Part shown: one piece after another, positions 50,284-59,492 of the stretch
Layout: every line of letters begins with the position of its first letter
How positions within the stretch are numbered: the first letter of the stretch is position 1
Assembly: GCA_015472025.1 (NCBI GenBank)
Contig: BNHL01000001.1
Span: 3,646,001 to 3,710,000 of the forward strand
DNA from: Cytophagales bacterium WSM2-2
Lineage (GTDB): Bacteria > Bacteroidota > Bacteroidia > Cytophagales > Cyclobacteriaceae
Direction of reading: 5' to 3'
DNA: 64,000 nt
Notes under the pieces: generated by a model
Databases searched by the model: none
What the model saw: only the letters and a program-made list of their open reading frames with translations
What the model was told of the DNA's origin: nothing
Position numbers and translations under genes: made by a program

Positions 50284-52461
50284 ATGACCAAGCAACTAAG
50301 GCTACCTATTTTTTTAGCCGTTTTTTTGTCTGCAGCCCTGACAGCTATTTCCCAGGATTTGCCCCAAGATAAAAAGACTGCTGCCGACCTGGTGGAACAG
50401 GGCGACCTTATCATGGCTGAAACCAAAGCGATGGATCAGGCTCGAGAAATGTATGTCAATGCTGCTAATTTTGATACAACCAATGTCAAGGCAAATTTTC
50501 AAGCAGGTCGTTTTCAAGTCGAAACCATCGGGAAGGAGCTAGCTGTAAAATATTTTCTTAGGGTCTACAGGCAGAGCCCTAACTATCAATTTGACTTGGA
50601 GTACTGGATTGCAAGAAGCTATCACTTTGGATTAAAGTTCGATGCAGCAATCGATTTTTATACACGTTACAGAAATAAGGCTAGTAAAAGACCAGACTAT
50701 AAAGGCAAAGACTTTGTTCCTGTTAAAGAGGTTGACCGGTTTATACTGGCATGTAAAAACGGGAAAGAGTTTGTCGCAGACCCAAAGCCATATTCTATTG
50801 TGAATATCGGTTCGGAAATCAATTCGGAGTTCGAGGATTTTGCGCCTGTGCTCAACGACAATGAAGACGAGATTGTTTTCACTACCCGCAGACAGGACGG
50901 AAACACGTATGAAAACGTGGATGTTGACAATAAGCATTTTGAGGACATTTTTATTTCCACTAAAAAAGGAGGAAAATGGGCGTCAGCAAAAAACATTGGA
51001 CCTACAGTAAACACCAAATTTCACGACTCAAATTTAACACTCTCGCCTGACGGCAAGCTGCTCTTTATCTATAAGGATGATAACGGTGGTGATATCTTTG
51101 AATCCAGGCAAAATGCAGATGGTTCGTGGGGAACACCCACACCTTTGCCGGGAGTTATTAATTCAAGCTACCGGGAATCGTCGGTATCTGTTACGGCAGA
51201 TGGAAGTATACTATACTTTGCCAGCGACAGGCCAGGTGGGTATGGAGGTTCCGATATCTATATGTGTACTAAGGATGCGAAAGGGGAATGGAGCAGAGTT
51301 AAGAACCTTGGAACGGTGATTAATACAGATGTAGACGAGGATGGTCCTTTTATTGCCTCGGATGCTCAGACACTTTACTTCAGCTCGGAAGGGCACAAAG
51401 GCATGGGAGGATTTGACGTGTTTAAGTCTACCTTAAAGAACCTTGAGCGAAGCGAATGGACGGAGCCTGAGAACATTGGTTATCCGATTAATACGCCAGA
51501 CGATGATATTTTCTTTACTACGTCCAAAGACGGTAAGCGTTATTATTATTCATCGGTTCGCGATGGGGGGTTAGGCTATTCTGATATTTACATCATTACT
51601 GCTTCCGAGGTGCCCAAAAAGCAACCCGATGTGATTGCAAAAAAAGAAGAACCAAAGAAGGAAGAACCAAAGAAAGAGGAGCCTAAGAAAGAAGAACCCA
51701 AGAAAGAGGAGCCTAAGAAGGAGGAACCCAAGAAGGAAGAACCTAGAAAAGAACAGCCTAAGAAAGAGGAGACAAGGAAGGAAGAACCCAAAAAGGAGCA
51801 GCCGAAAAAAGAAGAACCTAAAAAGATCATTCAGCCAATTAGGTATATCGTAAAAATTATAGATGCCGAAACAAAACAACCCTTGGATTCAAAAATAAGG
51901 ATGATGGGCCTGAGGGACAAAGTGGTTGTTGGCGCAATAGATCAGGGAGGAGGCGTAACTGAATTCAGTATCAAGTCAACAACAGCGAAAGAGTATCAGA
52001 TTACCGTGGAGAAAGATGGATACATTTTCCAATCTGTCAATGCAAAACTGCCGGCAGCAACAGCGGAAGCCAAAACGATAGATAAAACCATTGAAATGCG
52101 CAAGCTGGTGGTGAATGCAGTCTCTATTCTGCGGAACATTTATTTTGACTTCCAGAAAGCAACATTCCGCGTGGAGAGCTACAGCGAACTGAATCGCCTG
52201 GAGACAATGATGAAGCAGAATCCGGCTCTGCAAGTCGAGATTTCAGGTCACGCAGATTACGTGGGTTCAAAAGCATTTAATAAAACTCTTTCCTTGCGCA
52301 GGGCTAATGCGGTTAAGAGCTTCCTTACCTCGAAGGGAATCGATACCCGCCGGATAAAGACTGTGGGATATGGTGAGGAAAGGCCGATTGCGAGCAATGA
52401 TGACGAAAAGGATGGACGCGAACTCAACCGTCGGGTAGAATTTAAGGTGCTCGGAAATTGA
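50284..52461 (+). CDS. PorE-like OmpA-family protein (TPR, PD40 propeller, CRD, OmpA)
   Basis: A 725-residue envelope protein. After the signal peptide (about 1-22) come TPR-like helices (about 30-130), PD40 propeller blades (about 170-435, LSPDGKLLFIYKD, TADGSILYFASDRPGG, TSKDGKRYYYSS), a KEEPK-repeat linker (454-513), a carboxypeptidase-regulatory-like domain (about 520-595) and an OmpA-like peptidoglycan-binding domain (about 612-725; GHADYVGSKAFNKTLSLRRA, VGYGEERPIASND). This order equals that of the T9SS component PorE, but Bacteroidota have several paralogues of this type and no lipobox is seen, so the assignment is tentative. TATTTTTTG at 50273-50281 is a possible promoter core. Confidence 0.85.
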   Translation: MTKQLRLPIFLAVFLSAALTAISQDLPQDKKTAADLVEQGDLIMAETKAMDQAREMYVNAANFDTTNVKANFQAGRFQVETIGKELAVKYFLRVYRQSPNYQFDLEYWIARSYHFGLKFDAAIDFYTRYRNKASKRPDYKGKDFVPVKEVDRFILACKNGKEFVADPKPYSIVNIGSEINSEFEDFAPVLNDNEDEIVFTTRRQDGNTYENVDVDNKHFEDIFISTKKGGKWASAKNIGPTVNTKFHDSNLTLSPDGKLLFIYKDDNGGDIFESRQNADGSWGTPTPLPGVINSSYRESSVSVTADGSILYFASDRPGGYGGSDIYMCTKDAKGEWSRVKNLGTVINTDVDEDGPFIASDAQTLYFSSEGHKGMGGFDVFKSTLKNLERSEWTEPENIGYPINTPDDDIFFTTSKDGKRYYYSSVRDGGLGYSDIYIITASEVPKKQPDVIAKKEEPKKEEPKKEEPKKEEPKKEEPKKEEPKKEEPRKEQPKKEETRKEEPKKEQPKKEEPKKIIQPIRYIVKIIDAETKQPLDSKIRMMGLRDKVVVGAIDQGGGVTEFSIKSTTAKEYQITVEKDGYIFQSVNAKLPAATAEAKTIDKTIEMRKLVVNAVSILRNIYFDFQKATFRVESYSELNRLETMMKQNPALQVEISGHADYVGSKAFNKTLSLRRANAVKSFLTSKGIDTRRIKTVGYGEERPIASNDDEKDGRELNRRVEFKVLGN
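51643..51822 (+). repeat. Tandem 15-base repeat coding for KEEPK units
   Basis: Twelve consecutive 15-base units encode KEEPK or variants (KEEPR, KEQPK, KEETR). The first six are identical at protein level, and the later ones have diverged. The unit number may vary by slippage or recombination. Confidence 0.95.
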
Positions 52462-52485
52462 TCTCCGGTTTGATTGCCGAAGTAT

Positions 52486-52493
52486 TATCTTTG
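52486..52493 (+). promoter_or_regulatory. -7 element of menG
   Basis: TATCTTTG matches TAnnTTTG exactly and lies 13 bases before the TTG start at 52507. A TTG at 52458-52460 is 25 bases upstream. Confidence 0.5.
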
Positions 52494-52506
52494 AACAAAA
52501 ATTCTT

Positions 52507-53229
52507 TTGACAGTAGTACCTTATAAAGACGATGCGGCCTCAAAGAAAGTGCAAGTGGCGCGCATGTTCGATTCAATCAGCGGCAAATACGATTTTCTCA
52601 ATCACTTCTTAAGCTTGGGCATCGACATCCGGTGGAGGAAGAAAGCCATCAGGTTGCTCGTGAAAGACAAACCCAAAATGATTTTGGATGTAGCCACAGG
52701 CACTGGAGATTTTGCTATTGAAGCTTTAAAGCTCAATCCAGACAAAATTATTGGTGTAGATATCTCGGAAGGGATGCTTGATATCGGGCGCAAGAAGATG
52801 AAAGCCAACGGCCATGATTCCATTATTGAGCTAAAATCGGGAGACTCTGAAAACCTTCCCTTTGAGGAAAATAAATTCGATGCAGTGATCGTTTCATTTG
52901 GTGTGAGAAACTTTGAGAACCTGGAAAAAGGCTTGTCAGAAATCCTTCGCGTACTTAAACCTGGAGGCAAGGCCGTGGTGCTGGAATTTTCAAAGCCCAG
53001 GTCATTTCCGATGAAGCAATTTTATTCGTTCTACTTTAATATGATTTTGCCAAAAATCGGCAAAGCCGTTTCGCGCGACTCTTCAGCTTACACCTATCTG
53101 CCAGAATCAGTGAAAGCTTTTCCTGACGGCCAGGAATTTACTTCGTTGCTTTTAAAATTGGGATTTAAAAATGCTACATGTCAACCGCTAACATTTGGAA
53201 TAAGCTCGCTGTACACAGCCTCCAAATAG
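52507..53229 (+). CDS. menG: Demethylmenaquinone methyltransferase
   Basis: SAM-dependent enzyme of the UbiE/MenG family that methylates demethylmenaquinone in the last step of menaquinone synthesis. It has 240 residues. Motif I is [15 protein letters not shown], then GVDISEGML and the family marks [24 protein letters not shown] and EFSKP. Menaquinone is the expected quinone of Bacteroidota, so MenG is preferred over UbiE activity. The start TTG 52507 is used because no ATG fits and the conserved part begins soon after. The last 52 bases overlap porT. Confidence 0.96.
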   Translation: MTVVPYKDDAASKKVQVARMFDSISGKYDFLNHFLSLGIDIRWRKKAIRLLVKDKPKMILDVATGTGDFAIEALKLNPDKIIGVDISEGMLDIGRKKMKANGHDSIIELKSGDSENLPFEENKFDAVIVSFGVRNFENLEKGLSEILRVLKPGGKAVVLEFSKPRSFPMKQFYSFYFNMILPKIGKAVSRDSSAYTYLPESVKAFPDGQEFTSLLLKLGFKNATCQPLTFGISSLYTASK

Positions 53230-53915
53230 GCCTGGTTGCTTTGGCTGTGTTGCTGCCATTGCGATCGGATGCGCAGTTGTTTCGGTGGGCCCGTCAGCAC
53301 AATCCCACTTATGACGATCGCAAAATATCGTACGGGTTTAGCATTGGCATACATACATCTTCCTACCAGGTTAAGTACTCCAACAAATTTGTTACGCCCA
53401 AATTCGATACGGTTCATTCCGTTCAACCGGTTTTCCTCCCCGGATTTTCTCTCGGCTTTCTTGTGAATTACAGGGCCGCTGAATTCCTTGATATCAGGAT
53501 AATGCCCAAGGCGGGGTTTTATGCGCATAAATTATATTATTACTTTACGAATGCACCAACACAATCGCAGTTGGTGGAGACAACTTTAGTAGAGCTGCCA
53601 ATATTGTTGAAATACAAATCTGCTCGCCGTGGAAATGTTCGGATGTATATGGTAGGAGGGGTCACACCTGCATTCGAAGCATCCGGAAAAAATGATATTG
53701 GAAATTCAACAGCCGGCTTGTCCATTCAAAAACACAACGTAAGCCTTGATATGGGAATGGGATTTGACTTCTACTTCCCCTTCTTCAAGTTTTCACAGGA
53801 GATTCGTTTCTCCAGGGGGATTTCCAATATGTTGGGTTCGCAGCATACGGTCTATCAGGATCCCATCAGTCGACTCAACACAAATACAATTTCAGTGTAT
53901 TTCATCTTTCAATAG
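53178..53915 (+). CDS. porT: Type IX secretion system protein PorT
   Basis: Outer-membrane beta-barrel protein needed for the type IX secretion system (gliding/gingipain-type export). It has 245 residues: a signal peptide (about 1-32, RSDA|QLF), then [63 protein letters not shown] and a final ISVYFIF strand, all PorT hallmarks. The menG-porT gene order is a conserved Bacteroidota arrangement. The ATG at 53178 lies inside menG, giving a 52-base overlap. Confidence 0.93.
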   Translation: MSTANIWNKLAVHSLQIGLVALAVLLPLRSDAQLFRWARQHNPTYDDRKISYGFSIGIHTSSYQVKYSNKFVTPKFDTVHSVQPVFLPGFSLGFLVNYRAAEFLDIRIMPKAGFYAHKLYYYFTNAPTQSQLVETTLVELPILLKYKSARRGNVRMYMVGGVTPAFEASGKNDIGNSTAGLSIQKHNVSLDMGMGFDFYFPFFKFSQEIRFSRGISNMLGSQHTVYQDPISRLNTNTISVYFIFQ

Positions 53916-53918
53916 TCT

Positions 53919-54677
53919 ATGGAAAAGAAAATTGCTCTCATTACCGGTGCGACTTCAGGGATCGGTGAGGCCACAGCTCGCTTACTTGCACGTAATAATT
54001 TCAAACTGATTATATGTGGCAGGCGGCAAGATCGACTGGCAAAACTCACTGGTGAGTTGTCTTCGTGGACGGAAGTGACTTCTTCCAGTTTTGATGTCAG
54101 CGATCAGGCAGAAGTTTCACAAGCTATTCAGTCATTGTCACCAGCATGGAGGAAAATTGATGTTTTGATTAACAATGCCGGAAATGCGCACGGGCTGTCC
54201 CCAATCCAGACCGGCGACCTTCAGGATTGGGACAAGATGATTGACATCAACGTTAAAGGCTTGCTGTATGTCTCCAGGGAGATCATGAATGGAATGATCG
54301 AACATAAAACAGGACACATCATTAATATAGGATCTATCGCTGGTAAAGAAGTTTACCCCAATGGAAATGTATACTGTGCGAGCAAGTATGCTGTGGATGC
54401 AATTACCAAAGGTATGCGCTTCGATCTCAATCCCCATGGCATCAAAGTAACGAGTATCAATCCCGGCATGGTAGAAACAGAATTCTCGGTTGTACGCTTC
54501 AAAGGAGATTCCGATCGTGCCAACAACATCTATAAAGGTATGCAGCCGCTTGTGGCCTGCGATATAGCTGACTTGATACTATTTGCTTTAACGCGTCCTG
54601 CGCATGTAGTTGTAGCTGATATGCTTGTTTTGCCAGTAGCCCAGGCCAGTGCCACGGTCGTCAAGCGCGAGGGGTAA
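53919..54677 (+). CDS. SDR-family oxidoreductase (YdfG-like)
   Basis: A 252-residue short-chain dehydrogenase. The Rossmann motif ALITGATSGIGEATA is followed by CGRR, an NADP(H)-favouring pattern. NNAGNAHG and the catalytic Ser in NIGSIAGKE with YCASK (Tyr and Lys) are intact. INPGMVETEFSVVRFKGD resembles the YdfG/malonic-semialdehyde reductase type acting on 3-hydroxy acids. Only three bases separate it from porT. Substrate is not certain. Confidence 0.92.
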   Translation: MEKKIALITGATSGIGEATARLLARNNFKLIICGRRQDRLAKLTGELSSWTEVTSSSFDVSDQAEVSQAIQSLSPAWRKIDVLINNAGNAHGLSPIQTGDLQDWDKMIDINVKGLLYVSREIMNGMIEHKTGHIINIGSIAGKEVYPNGNVYCASKYAVDAITKGMRFDLNPHGIKVTSINPGMVETEFSVVRFKGDSDRANNIYKGMQPLVACDIADLILFALTRPAHVVVADMLVLPVAQASATVVKREG

Positions 54678-54769
54678 GTATCGCCCTTAGCCTTATTATT
54701 CAAGCTGTTAAATTTTACTGAAAAATTAAACGACAACGTGTTTTGATCGTAAATAAACTTGCTTAGTTT

Positions 54770-54792
54770 TGTCCTACTAATTCTATAGACTA
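54770..54792 (+). promoter_or_regulatory. Sulfur-regulon dyad operator, site A (before cysD)
   Basis: An 11-1-11 dyad whose halves match consensus TAGTCTAYTAA / TTARTAGACTA at 7 and 9 of 11 positions. It ends nine bases before the cysD ATG and overlaps the G and T of a TTTTG (54767-54771) that could be the -33 element, so binding should block the promoter. Confidence 0.7.
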
Positions 54793-54800
54793 TATATATA

Positions 54801-55700
54801 ATGAGTTTAGCATACCTGAATGAGTTGGAGTCAGAAGCCATTCACATTTTGCGAGAAGTGGCCGGACAGTTTGAGAGGCCAGCGTTGCTTTTTTCGGGTG
54901 GGAAAGATTCGATTACACTCGTGCGTTTGGCAGAAAAAGCGTTTCGCCCGGGAAGGTTTCCATTTCCATTGGTGCACATCGATACAGGCCACAATTTTCC
55001 TGAGGCTATTCAGTACCGGGATAAACTTATACAGGATTTGGGAGAAAAGTTAATTGTTGGGAGCGTTGAGGACACAATCAAACGAAAAGGTCTTTCGGAG
55101 TCTAAAGGAAAGTTTGCCAGTCGTAATGCTTTGCAGACGCATACTCTTCTGGAAGTGATCGAGGCACATGGATTCGATGCATGCATTGGAGGAGCGCGAA
55201 GAGATGAAGAGAAAGCAAGGGCTAAGGAAAGAATATTCTCCGTGCGCAATGAGTTTGGGCAATGGGATCCGAAATTGCAACGCCCCGAATTGTGGAATAT
55301 ATATAACGGCAGGATAAACAAGGGAGAAAATGTTCGGGTTTTCCCTATCAGTAATTGGACGGAACTGGATGTTTGGAATTATATCCGCCAGGAAAATATT
55401 GACCTGCCCTCGATCTATTTCTCGCATCAGAGAAGCTGCATATCCTATCAGAATCAGTTAGTCGCAGTTTCATCTTTTATCAATATTGATGAAAACGATT
55501 TGATTGTCAGTAAAAGAGTGCGCTATCGTACGGTAGGTGACATGACCTGCACCGCTGCAATTGAATCAGAAGCGAATACGATTGATGAAATTATAAACGA
55601 GATCATTACAACGAAGACCAGTGAGCGAGGGGAAACACGAATTGATGACAAGGTTTCGGAAGCAGCAATGGAGGACAGGAAAAAGAACGGCTATTTTTAA
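54801..55700 (+). CDS. cysD: Sulfate adenylyltransferase subunit 2
   Basis: Catalytic subunit of ATP sulfurylase: with CysN it makes adenosine 5'-phosphosulfate from ATP and sulfate. The 299-residue product has the PP-loop LLFSGGKDSITLVRL (residues about 29-43), LVHIDTGHNFPEAIQYRD, GGARRDEEKARAKERIFSVR and ERGETRIDD near the end, all family marks. ATG 54801 follows operator site A. cysN starts ten bases downstream, so this is one operon. Confidence 0.97.
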   Translation: MSLAYLNELESEAIHILREVAGQFERPALLFSGGKDSITLVRLAEKAFRPGRFPFPLVHIDTGHNFPEAIQYRDKLIQDLGEKLIVGSVEDTIKRKGLSESKGKFASRNALQTHTLLEVIEAHGFDACIGGARRDEEKARAKERIFSVRNEFGQWDPKLQRPELWNIYNGRINKGENVRVFPISNWTELDVWNYIRQENIDLPSIYFSHQRSCISYQNQLVAVSSFINIDENDLIVSKRVRYRTVGDMTCTAAIESEANTIDEIINEIITTKTSERGETRIDDKVSEAAMEDRKKNGYF

Positions 55701-55710
55701 TTGAACGGAG

Positions 55711-56952
55711 ATGGACCTATTGAGACTTATTACCGCAGGGAGCGTTGACGATGGCAAGAGCACACTAATTGGCCGATTGCTTTTTGACAGCAAATCGATC
55801 ATGATTGATCAATTAGAAGCAATTGGCAAGCAAAGCAGAAATAAAGAAAATGGAGAACTTGATCTGGCACTGTTGACTGATGGGCTACGTGCAGAACGTG
55901 AGCAGGGAATCACGATCGATGTGGCTTATAAATATTTCTCGACACCCAGAAGGAAGTTCATTCTTGCGGACACCCCGGGTCATATTCAGTACACCCGTAA
56001 TATGGTGACAGGTGCATCCAACGCTGATCTTGCCATTGTTTTGGTTGATGCACGCAAAGGCGTGATTGAACAAACGAAACGGCATTCTATCATTGCTTCC
56101 ATCTTAGGAATAAAGCATGTAGTGGTAGCTGTCAACAAAATGGATTTAGTCAATTTTGCTCAGGACACTTTCTCAAATATTGTGGTGGAATACTCCAGGG
56201 TGGCCGTGAGCCTTGGTCTGTCGAATATAAAATACATTCCTATCAGTGCGCTGTTGGGAGACAATATTGTAGCAAAATCGCAAAGAATGAGCTGGTACGA
56301 AGGGGAGACGCTTCTCGATTTCCTGGAAACGGTTAATGTCGATACACACATAAATCTGAAAGGTACCCGACTTCCTGTCCAATATGTTATTCGCCCTCAA
56401 ACTGAAGAATTTCATGACTACCGTGGCTATGCTGGTAAGATTGCCAGCGGTTCACTGGAAGTCGGTGATGTAGTAACGATTTTTCCGGCAGGAATTAGGA
56501 GTAAAGTAGTAGCTATTGAAACAGGCGGCTTTTCAACGGCAAAGGCATTCGCTCCGCAGAGTGTGGTCGTGCGCCTGGAGGACAATATTGATATTAGCAG
56601 GGGAGATCTTATTATTAGCGGTTCACTGGAGCCTGAAATCACACAAGAACTTAATGTATTGTTGTGCTGGATGGATGCCAAATCGCTTAAGCCTGAGAAT
56701 AAGTACTTTTTGCAGATGAACAGCCGGCTGGTAAAGAGCGTTTTGAAAGAAGTCGAATTCAAATTGGATGTGAACACGCTCGAAAAATTACAATCACCGG
56801 AAAATGTTGGGCTTAATGATATAGTGCAAGTAAAAATAAGAACAGCGTCACCGGTGGCGGTTGACAAGTATAACGTGTGTAAAACCACTGGAAGTGGCAT
56901 ATTAATAGACGAAACAAGTCATGCTACGGTGGCGGCATGCCTGATCCAGTAA
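55711..56952 (+). CDS. cysN: Sulfate adenylyltransferase subunit 1 (GTPase)
   Basis: GTPase subunit that drives the ATP sulfurylase reaction. It has 413 residues with the EF-Tu-like G motifs GSVDDGKSTLIG (about 10-21), REQGITID, DTPGHIQYTRNM and NKMDL, followed by two beta-barrel domains. It ends without the CysC kinase domain found in fused CysNC proteins, and no separate cysC gene is present. This fits direct reduction of APS by the FeS-type reductase encoded 6 kb downstream. The second operator lies 15 bases after its stop. Confidence 0.97.
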   Translation: MDLLRLITAGSVDDGKSTLIGRLLFDSKSIMIDQLEAIGKQSRNKENGELDLALLTDGLRAEREQGITIDVAYKYFSTPRRKFILADTPGHIQYTRNMVTGASNADLAIVLVDARKGVIEQTKRHSIIASILGIKHVVVAVNKMDLVNFAQDTFSNIVVEYSRVAVSLGLSNIKYIPISALLGDNIVAKSQRMSWYEGETLLDFLETVNVDTHINLKGTRLPVQYVIRPQTEEFHDYRGYAGKIASGSLEVGDVVTIFPAGIRSKVVAIETGGFSTAKAFAPQSVVVRLEDNIDISRGDLIISGSLEPEITQELNVLLCWMDAKSLKPENKYFLQMNSRLVKSVLKEVEFKLDVNTLEKLQSPENVGLNDIVQVKIRTASPVAVDKYNVCKTTGSGILIDETSHATVAACLIQ

Positions 56953-56966
56953 AAAATTTGAATATA

Positions 56967-56989
56967 TAGTCTACTAAATTAATAGATTA
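56967..56989 (+). promoter_or_regulatory. Sulfur-regulon dyad operator, site B (before cobA)
   Basis: This is the best copy: the left half TAGTCTACTAA is perfect, and the right half TTAATAGATTA has one mismatch. It starts seven bases after a TTTG (56957-56960) and ends four bases before the ATG at 56993. Confidence 0.75.
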
Positions 56990-56992
56990 ATA

Positions 56993-57817
56993 ATGAGATC
57001 AAATCAAAACAAAGGTAGAGTGATTCTGGCAGGCGCGGGACCTGGCGACCCGGATTTAGTTACCATAAAAACGCTGAACTACATTAAAACCGCAGATGTG
57101 CTTATTGTTGATCGTCTGGTCAATCATTCTTTGCTCAGCTATGCCAAGTTGGGGGCAAGTTTCTTTTTTGCAGGCAAAGAAGGAGGGAACCCTTATTCAT
57201 TTGCGCAAGAAAACATAAATGAGCTCCTGGTTTCTGAAGCCCTGCAGGGGAAACAGGTGCTAAGATTAAAAGGGGGTGATGTTTCTTTCTTCTCCAATAT
57301 TTTTTCTGAATTAGAAGTACTTGTGGCCAATGGCATCCGCTATGAGATTGTTCCCGGGGTTACGGCTGCATCCGGTGCCGCAGCATGTGCCGGCATTCCA
57401 CTCACCGCCCGCGGCTTGTCGAGCGCAGTGCGTTTCCTATCCTATGTCCATCCCGAATTGATAGATGATTGTGGAATGCATGAGCTGGCGATGACAGAAG
57501 ACACGCTTGTATTTTATATGTCTTCAAGGAATTTGCCTTTTTTGATCGAGAGGTTTTTGAAACACGAGCGACCTAACCACAAATGGGTAGCGGTTGTGGA
57601 ACAAGCAACAACTCCAAGTCAACGGGTATTTGCCCACCGGCTTGATGAGTTTTTACAAGCTACTCAGAACGTTGAGTTTAAAACTCCTGCAGTGATCATT
57701 GTTGGAAAAGTGGCTGAACTTCACCAGCGGTTTGATTGGTTCAACTCTTCTCACTCCCCGGAAGATTTCTTCGCTCCATTACAAAATTCCTTTAACAGCG
57801 GCCTGAAGTATGCTTGA
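56993..57817 (+). CDS. cobA: Uroporphyrinogen-III C-methyltransferase
   Basis: SAM-dependent enzyme that methylates uroporphyrinogen III twice to give precorrin-2, the precursor of siroheme (and corrinoids). It has 274 residues with the signature GAGPGDPDLVTIKTL at about 16-30, LRLKGGDVSFFSN and VPGVTAASGAAACAGIPLTARG. It lies inside the sulfite-reduction operon, so its product is most likely for the siroheme of CysI. The Met8-like oxidation/chelation steps are encoded by the fused gene downstream. It overlaps cysJ by eight bases. Confidence 0.95.
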   Translation: MRSNQNKGRVILAGAGPGDPDLVTIKTLNYIKTADVLIVDRLVNHSLLSYAKLGASFFFAGKEGGNPYSFAQENINELLVSEALQGKQVLRLKGGDVSFFSNIFSELEVLVANGIRYEIVPGVTAASGAAACAGIPLTARGLSSAVRFLSYVHPELIDDCGMHELAMTEDTLVFYMSSRNLPFLIERFLKHERPNHKWVAVVEQATTPSQRVFAHRLDEFLQATQNVEFKTPAVIIVGKVAELHQRFDWFNSSHSPEDFFAPLQNSFNSGLKYA

Positions 57818-59483
57818 AGTTTCAAAACTCAATGAAATAAATCTATTGATCGAGCGACTCTCGCGTGAAGAGCTCGTGTGGCTAAATGGTTACGTGGAGG
57901 GGCTCCTTAAAAATGGTGCGCCTCTTCAAATTGAAGAGGCGAAAACTTCAGGCAAGCTGACCATCGCTTTTGGAACAGAGACTGGGAATTCAAAAAAACT
58001 GGCGGCCGAGTTTACAGCAAAGGCAAGAAAATATGGACACACTGTTAAACTTGTTTCCCTTGATCAATATCGGTTTTCGGATTTAACTAAGGAGGAGAAT
58101 TTTGTAGCTGTGATCAGCACCCATGGTGATGGTGCGCCTCCTGATACAGCCCGCAAGTTCTTTGATCACCTTCTTCAAAGCAAGACAGAACTGAGTCAAC
58201 TCCGATATAGTGTTTTGGCGTTGGGTGACAGTGCTTACCCGTTGTTTTGCAAAGCAGGTGAGGATGTGGACAACCGATTCAATGAATTGGGAGCTAAGCG
58301 AGTTATTAATTTGCAGAAATGTGATGTTGACTTCAATGAAGAAGCTCACGTATGGTTCAATGAAGTGCTCTCATATATTGGAGCTAAGCCTGTACCAGCG
58401 AAAACGGCAGAAGTAAAGAAGACTGGAAAAAGGATTTATTCAGGAAAAATATTGACGAAAATAAATCTCAATGGAAGTGGTTCTGCAAAGGAGACATATC
58501 ATTTCGAAATAGCCGCAGACGACCTGGTATATCAACCCGGAGATGCTGTTGGAATTGTGCCCAAAAACCCGTTGGAAGAAGTGGAGGCAATCTTTCAGCT
58601 TCTGAATATTGACAAAGCCGTTTTCATTAGATACAAGGAGAAGGAAGCCAAGGCTGAAGAGCTATTGACTCATCAACTTTCAGTTTCATATCTGCCGGAG
58701 CGTGTGGTTGGTAAATACGCAACGATCGTAAAGCAGCAAATTCCGATGCAACGAATAGACTTAATCAATTTGTTGAGAATCTATCCACCGCATGACAAGG
58801 AACAATCGATTCAAATTGTGCAATCACTTGAGCCAATTACGCCAAGGCTGTATTCAATTTCGTCTTCACTGAAATCTCATGACGGTGAGGTTCACATAAC
58901 GGTTGCACAGAATCGCTTTTTACTGGATGGAGCCACTCGTCATGGATTGTGCTCTGACTATCTCGCCAGTCTTCAGCAAGATTCAGTTGTTGAATTCTAC
59001 ATTCACAGGAATTCTCAGTTTAAGCTGCCAGCGCCCGACAAAGACATTATCATGATTGGTCCTGGTACGGGCGTAGCTCCATTCCGCTCATTTATAGAAG
59101 AAAGATATTCGGACAATGCTTCTGGCAAAAGTTGGCTGTTTTTTGGCGATCAACATTTTGCTTCTGATTTCCTTTATCAAACCGAATGGCAAGACTATAT
59201 AAGGACAGGTGCTCTTACAAAAATGAATGTCGCCTTTTCACGCGATCAGCACAAGAAAGTATATGTACAGGACAAGATGTTGGAAGAGTCTGGAGAATTG
59301 TTCAAATGGATTGAGGGAGGAGCTATCGTTTACGTCTGTGGCGCAAAAGAGACGATGAGTGTTGACGTAGAAGAATCACTCCTGAAAATTATAAGGAGTG
59401 AAGGGAGCATGGACGAAGATGGAGCAATTGTTTATTTGAGCAAGTTGGTCAACGATGGAAGGTATTTGAAGGATGTTTACTAA
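57810..59483 (+). CDS. cysJ: Sulfite reductase flavoprotein (CysJ-like)
   Basis: Electron-transfer subunit, 557 residues, carrying NADPH electrons via FAD and FMN to the sulfite reductase hemoprotein. Order: flavodoxin domain (about 48-190; FGTETGNSKKLAAEF, STHGDGAPPD, LGDSAYPLFCKAG), FAD-binding with connecting domain (about 205-400; PRLYSISSS, GLCSDYLA) and NADPH-binding domain (about 410-557; MIGPGTGVAPFRSFIEER, WLFFGDQH, YVCGAKETM). The C-terminus DGRYLKDVY is the CysJ/P450-reductase ending. CysI follows after nine bases. Confidence 0.95.
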   Translation: MLEVSKLNEINLLIERLSREELVWLNGYVEGLLKNGAPLQIEEAKTSGKLTIAFGTETGNSKKLAAEFTAKARKYGHTVKLVSLDQYRFSDLTKEENFVAVISTHGDGAPPDTARKFFDHLLQSKTELSQLRYSVLALGDSAYPLFCKAGEDVDNRFNELGAKRVINLQKCDVDFNEEAHVWFNEVLSYIGAKPVPAKTAEVKKTGKRIYSGKILTKINLNGSGSAKETYHFEIAADDLVYQPGDAVGIVPKNPLEEVEAIFQLLNIDKAVFIRYKEKEAKAEELLTHQLSVSYLPERVVGKYATIVKQQIPMQRIDLINLLRIYPPHDKEQSIQIVQSLEPITPRLYSISSSLKSHDGEVHITVAQNRFLLDGATRHGLCSDYLASLQQDSVVEFYIHRNSQFKLPAPDKDIIMIGPGTGVAPFRSFIEERYSDNASGKSWLFFGDQHFASDFLYQTEWQDYIRTGALTKMNVAFSRDQHKKVYVQDKMLEESGELFKWIEGGAIVYVCGAKETMSVDVEESLLKIIRSEGSMDEDGAIVYLSKLVNDGRYLKDVY

Positions 59484-59492
59484 CTGTTATTT

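Noticed and set aside
51571..51879. Phe/Leu-rich and Ser/Gly-rich minus-strand frames across the KEEPK repeat
   Set aside because: They are reverse complements of the 15-base repeat and merely look membrane-like.
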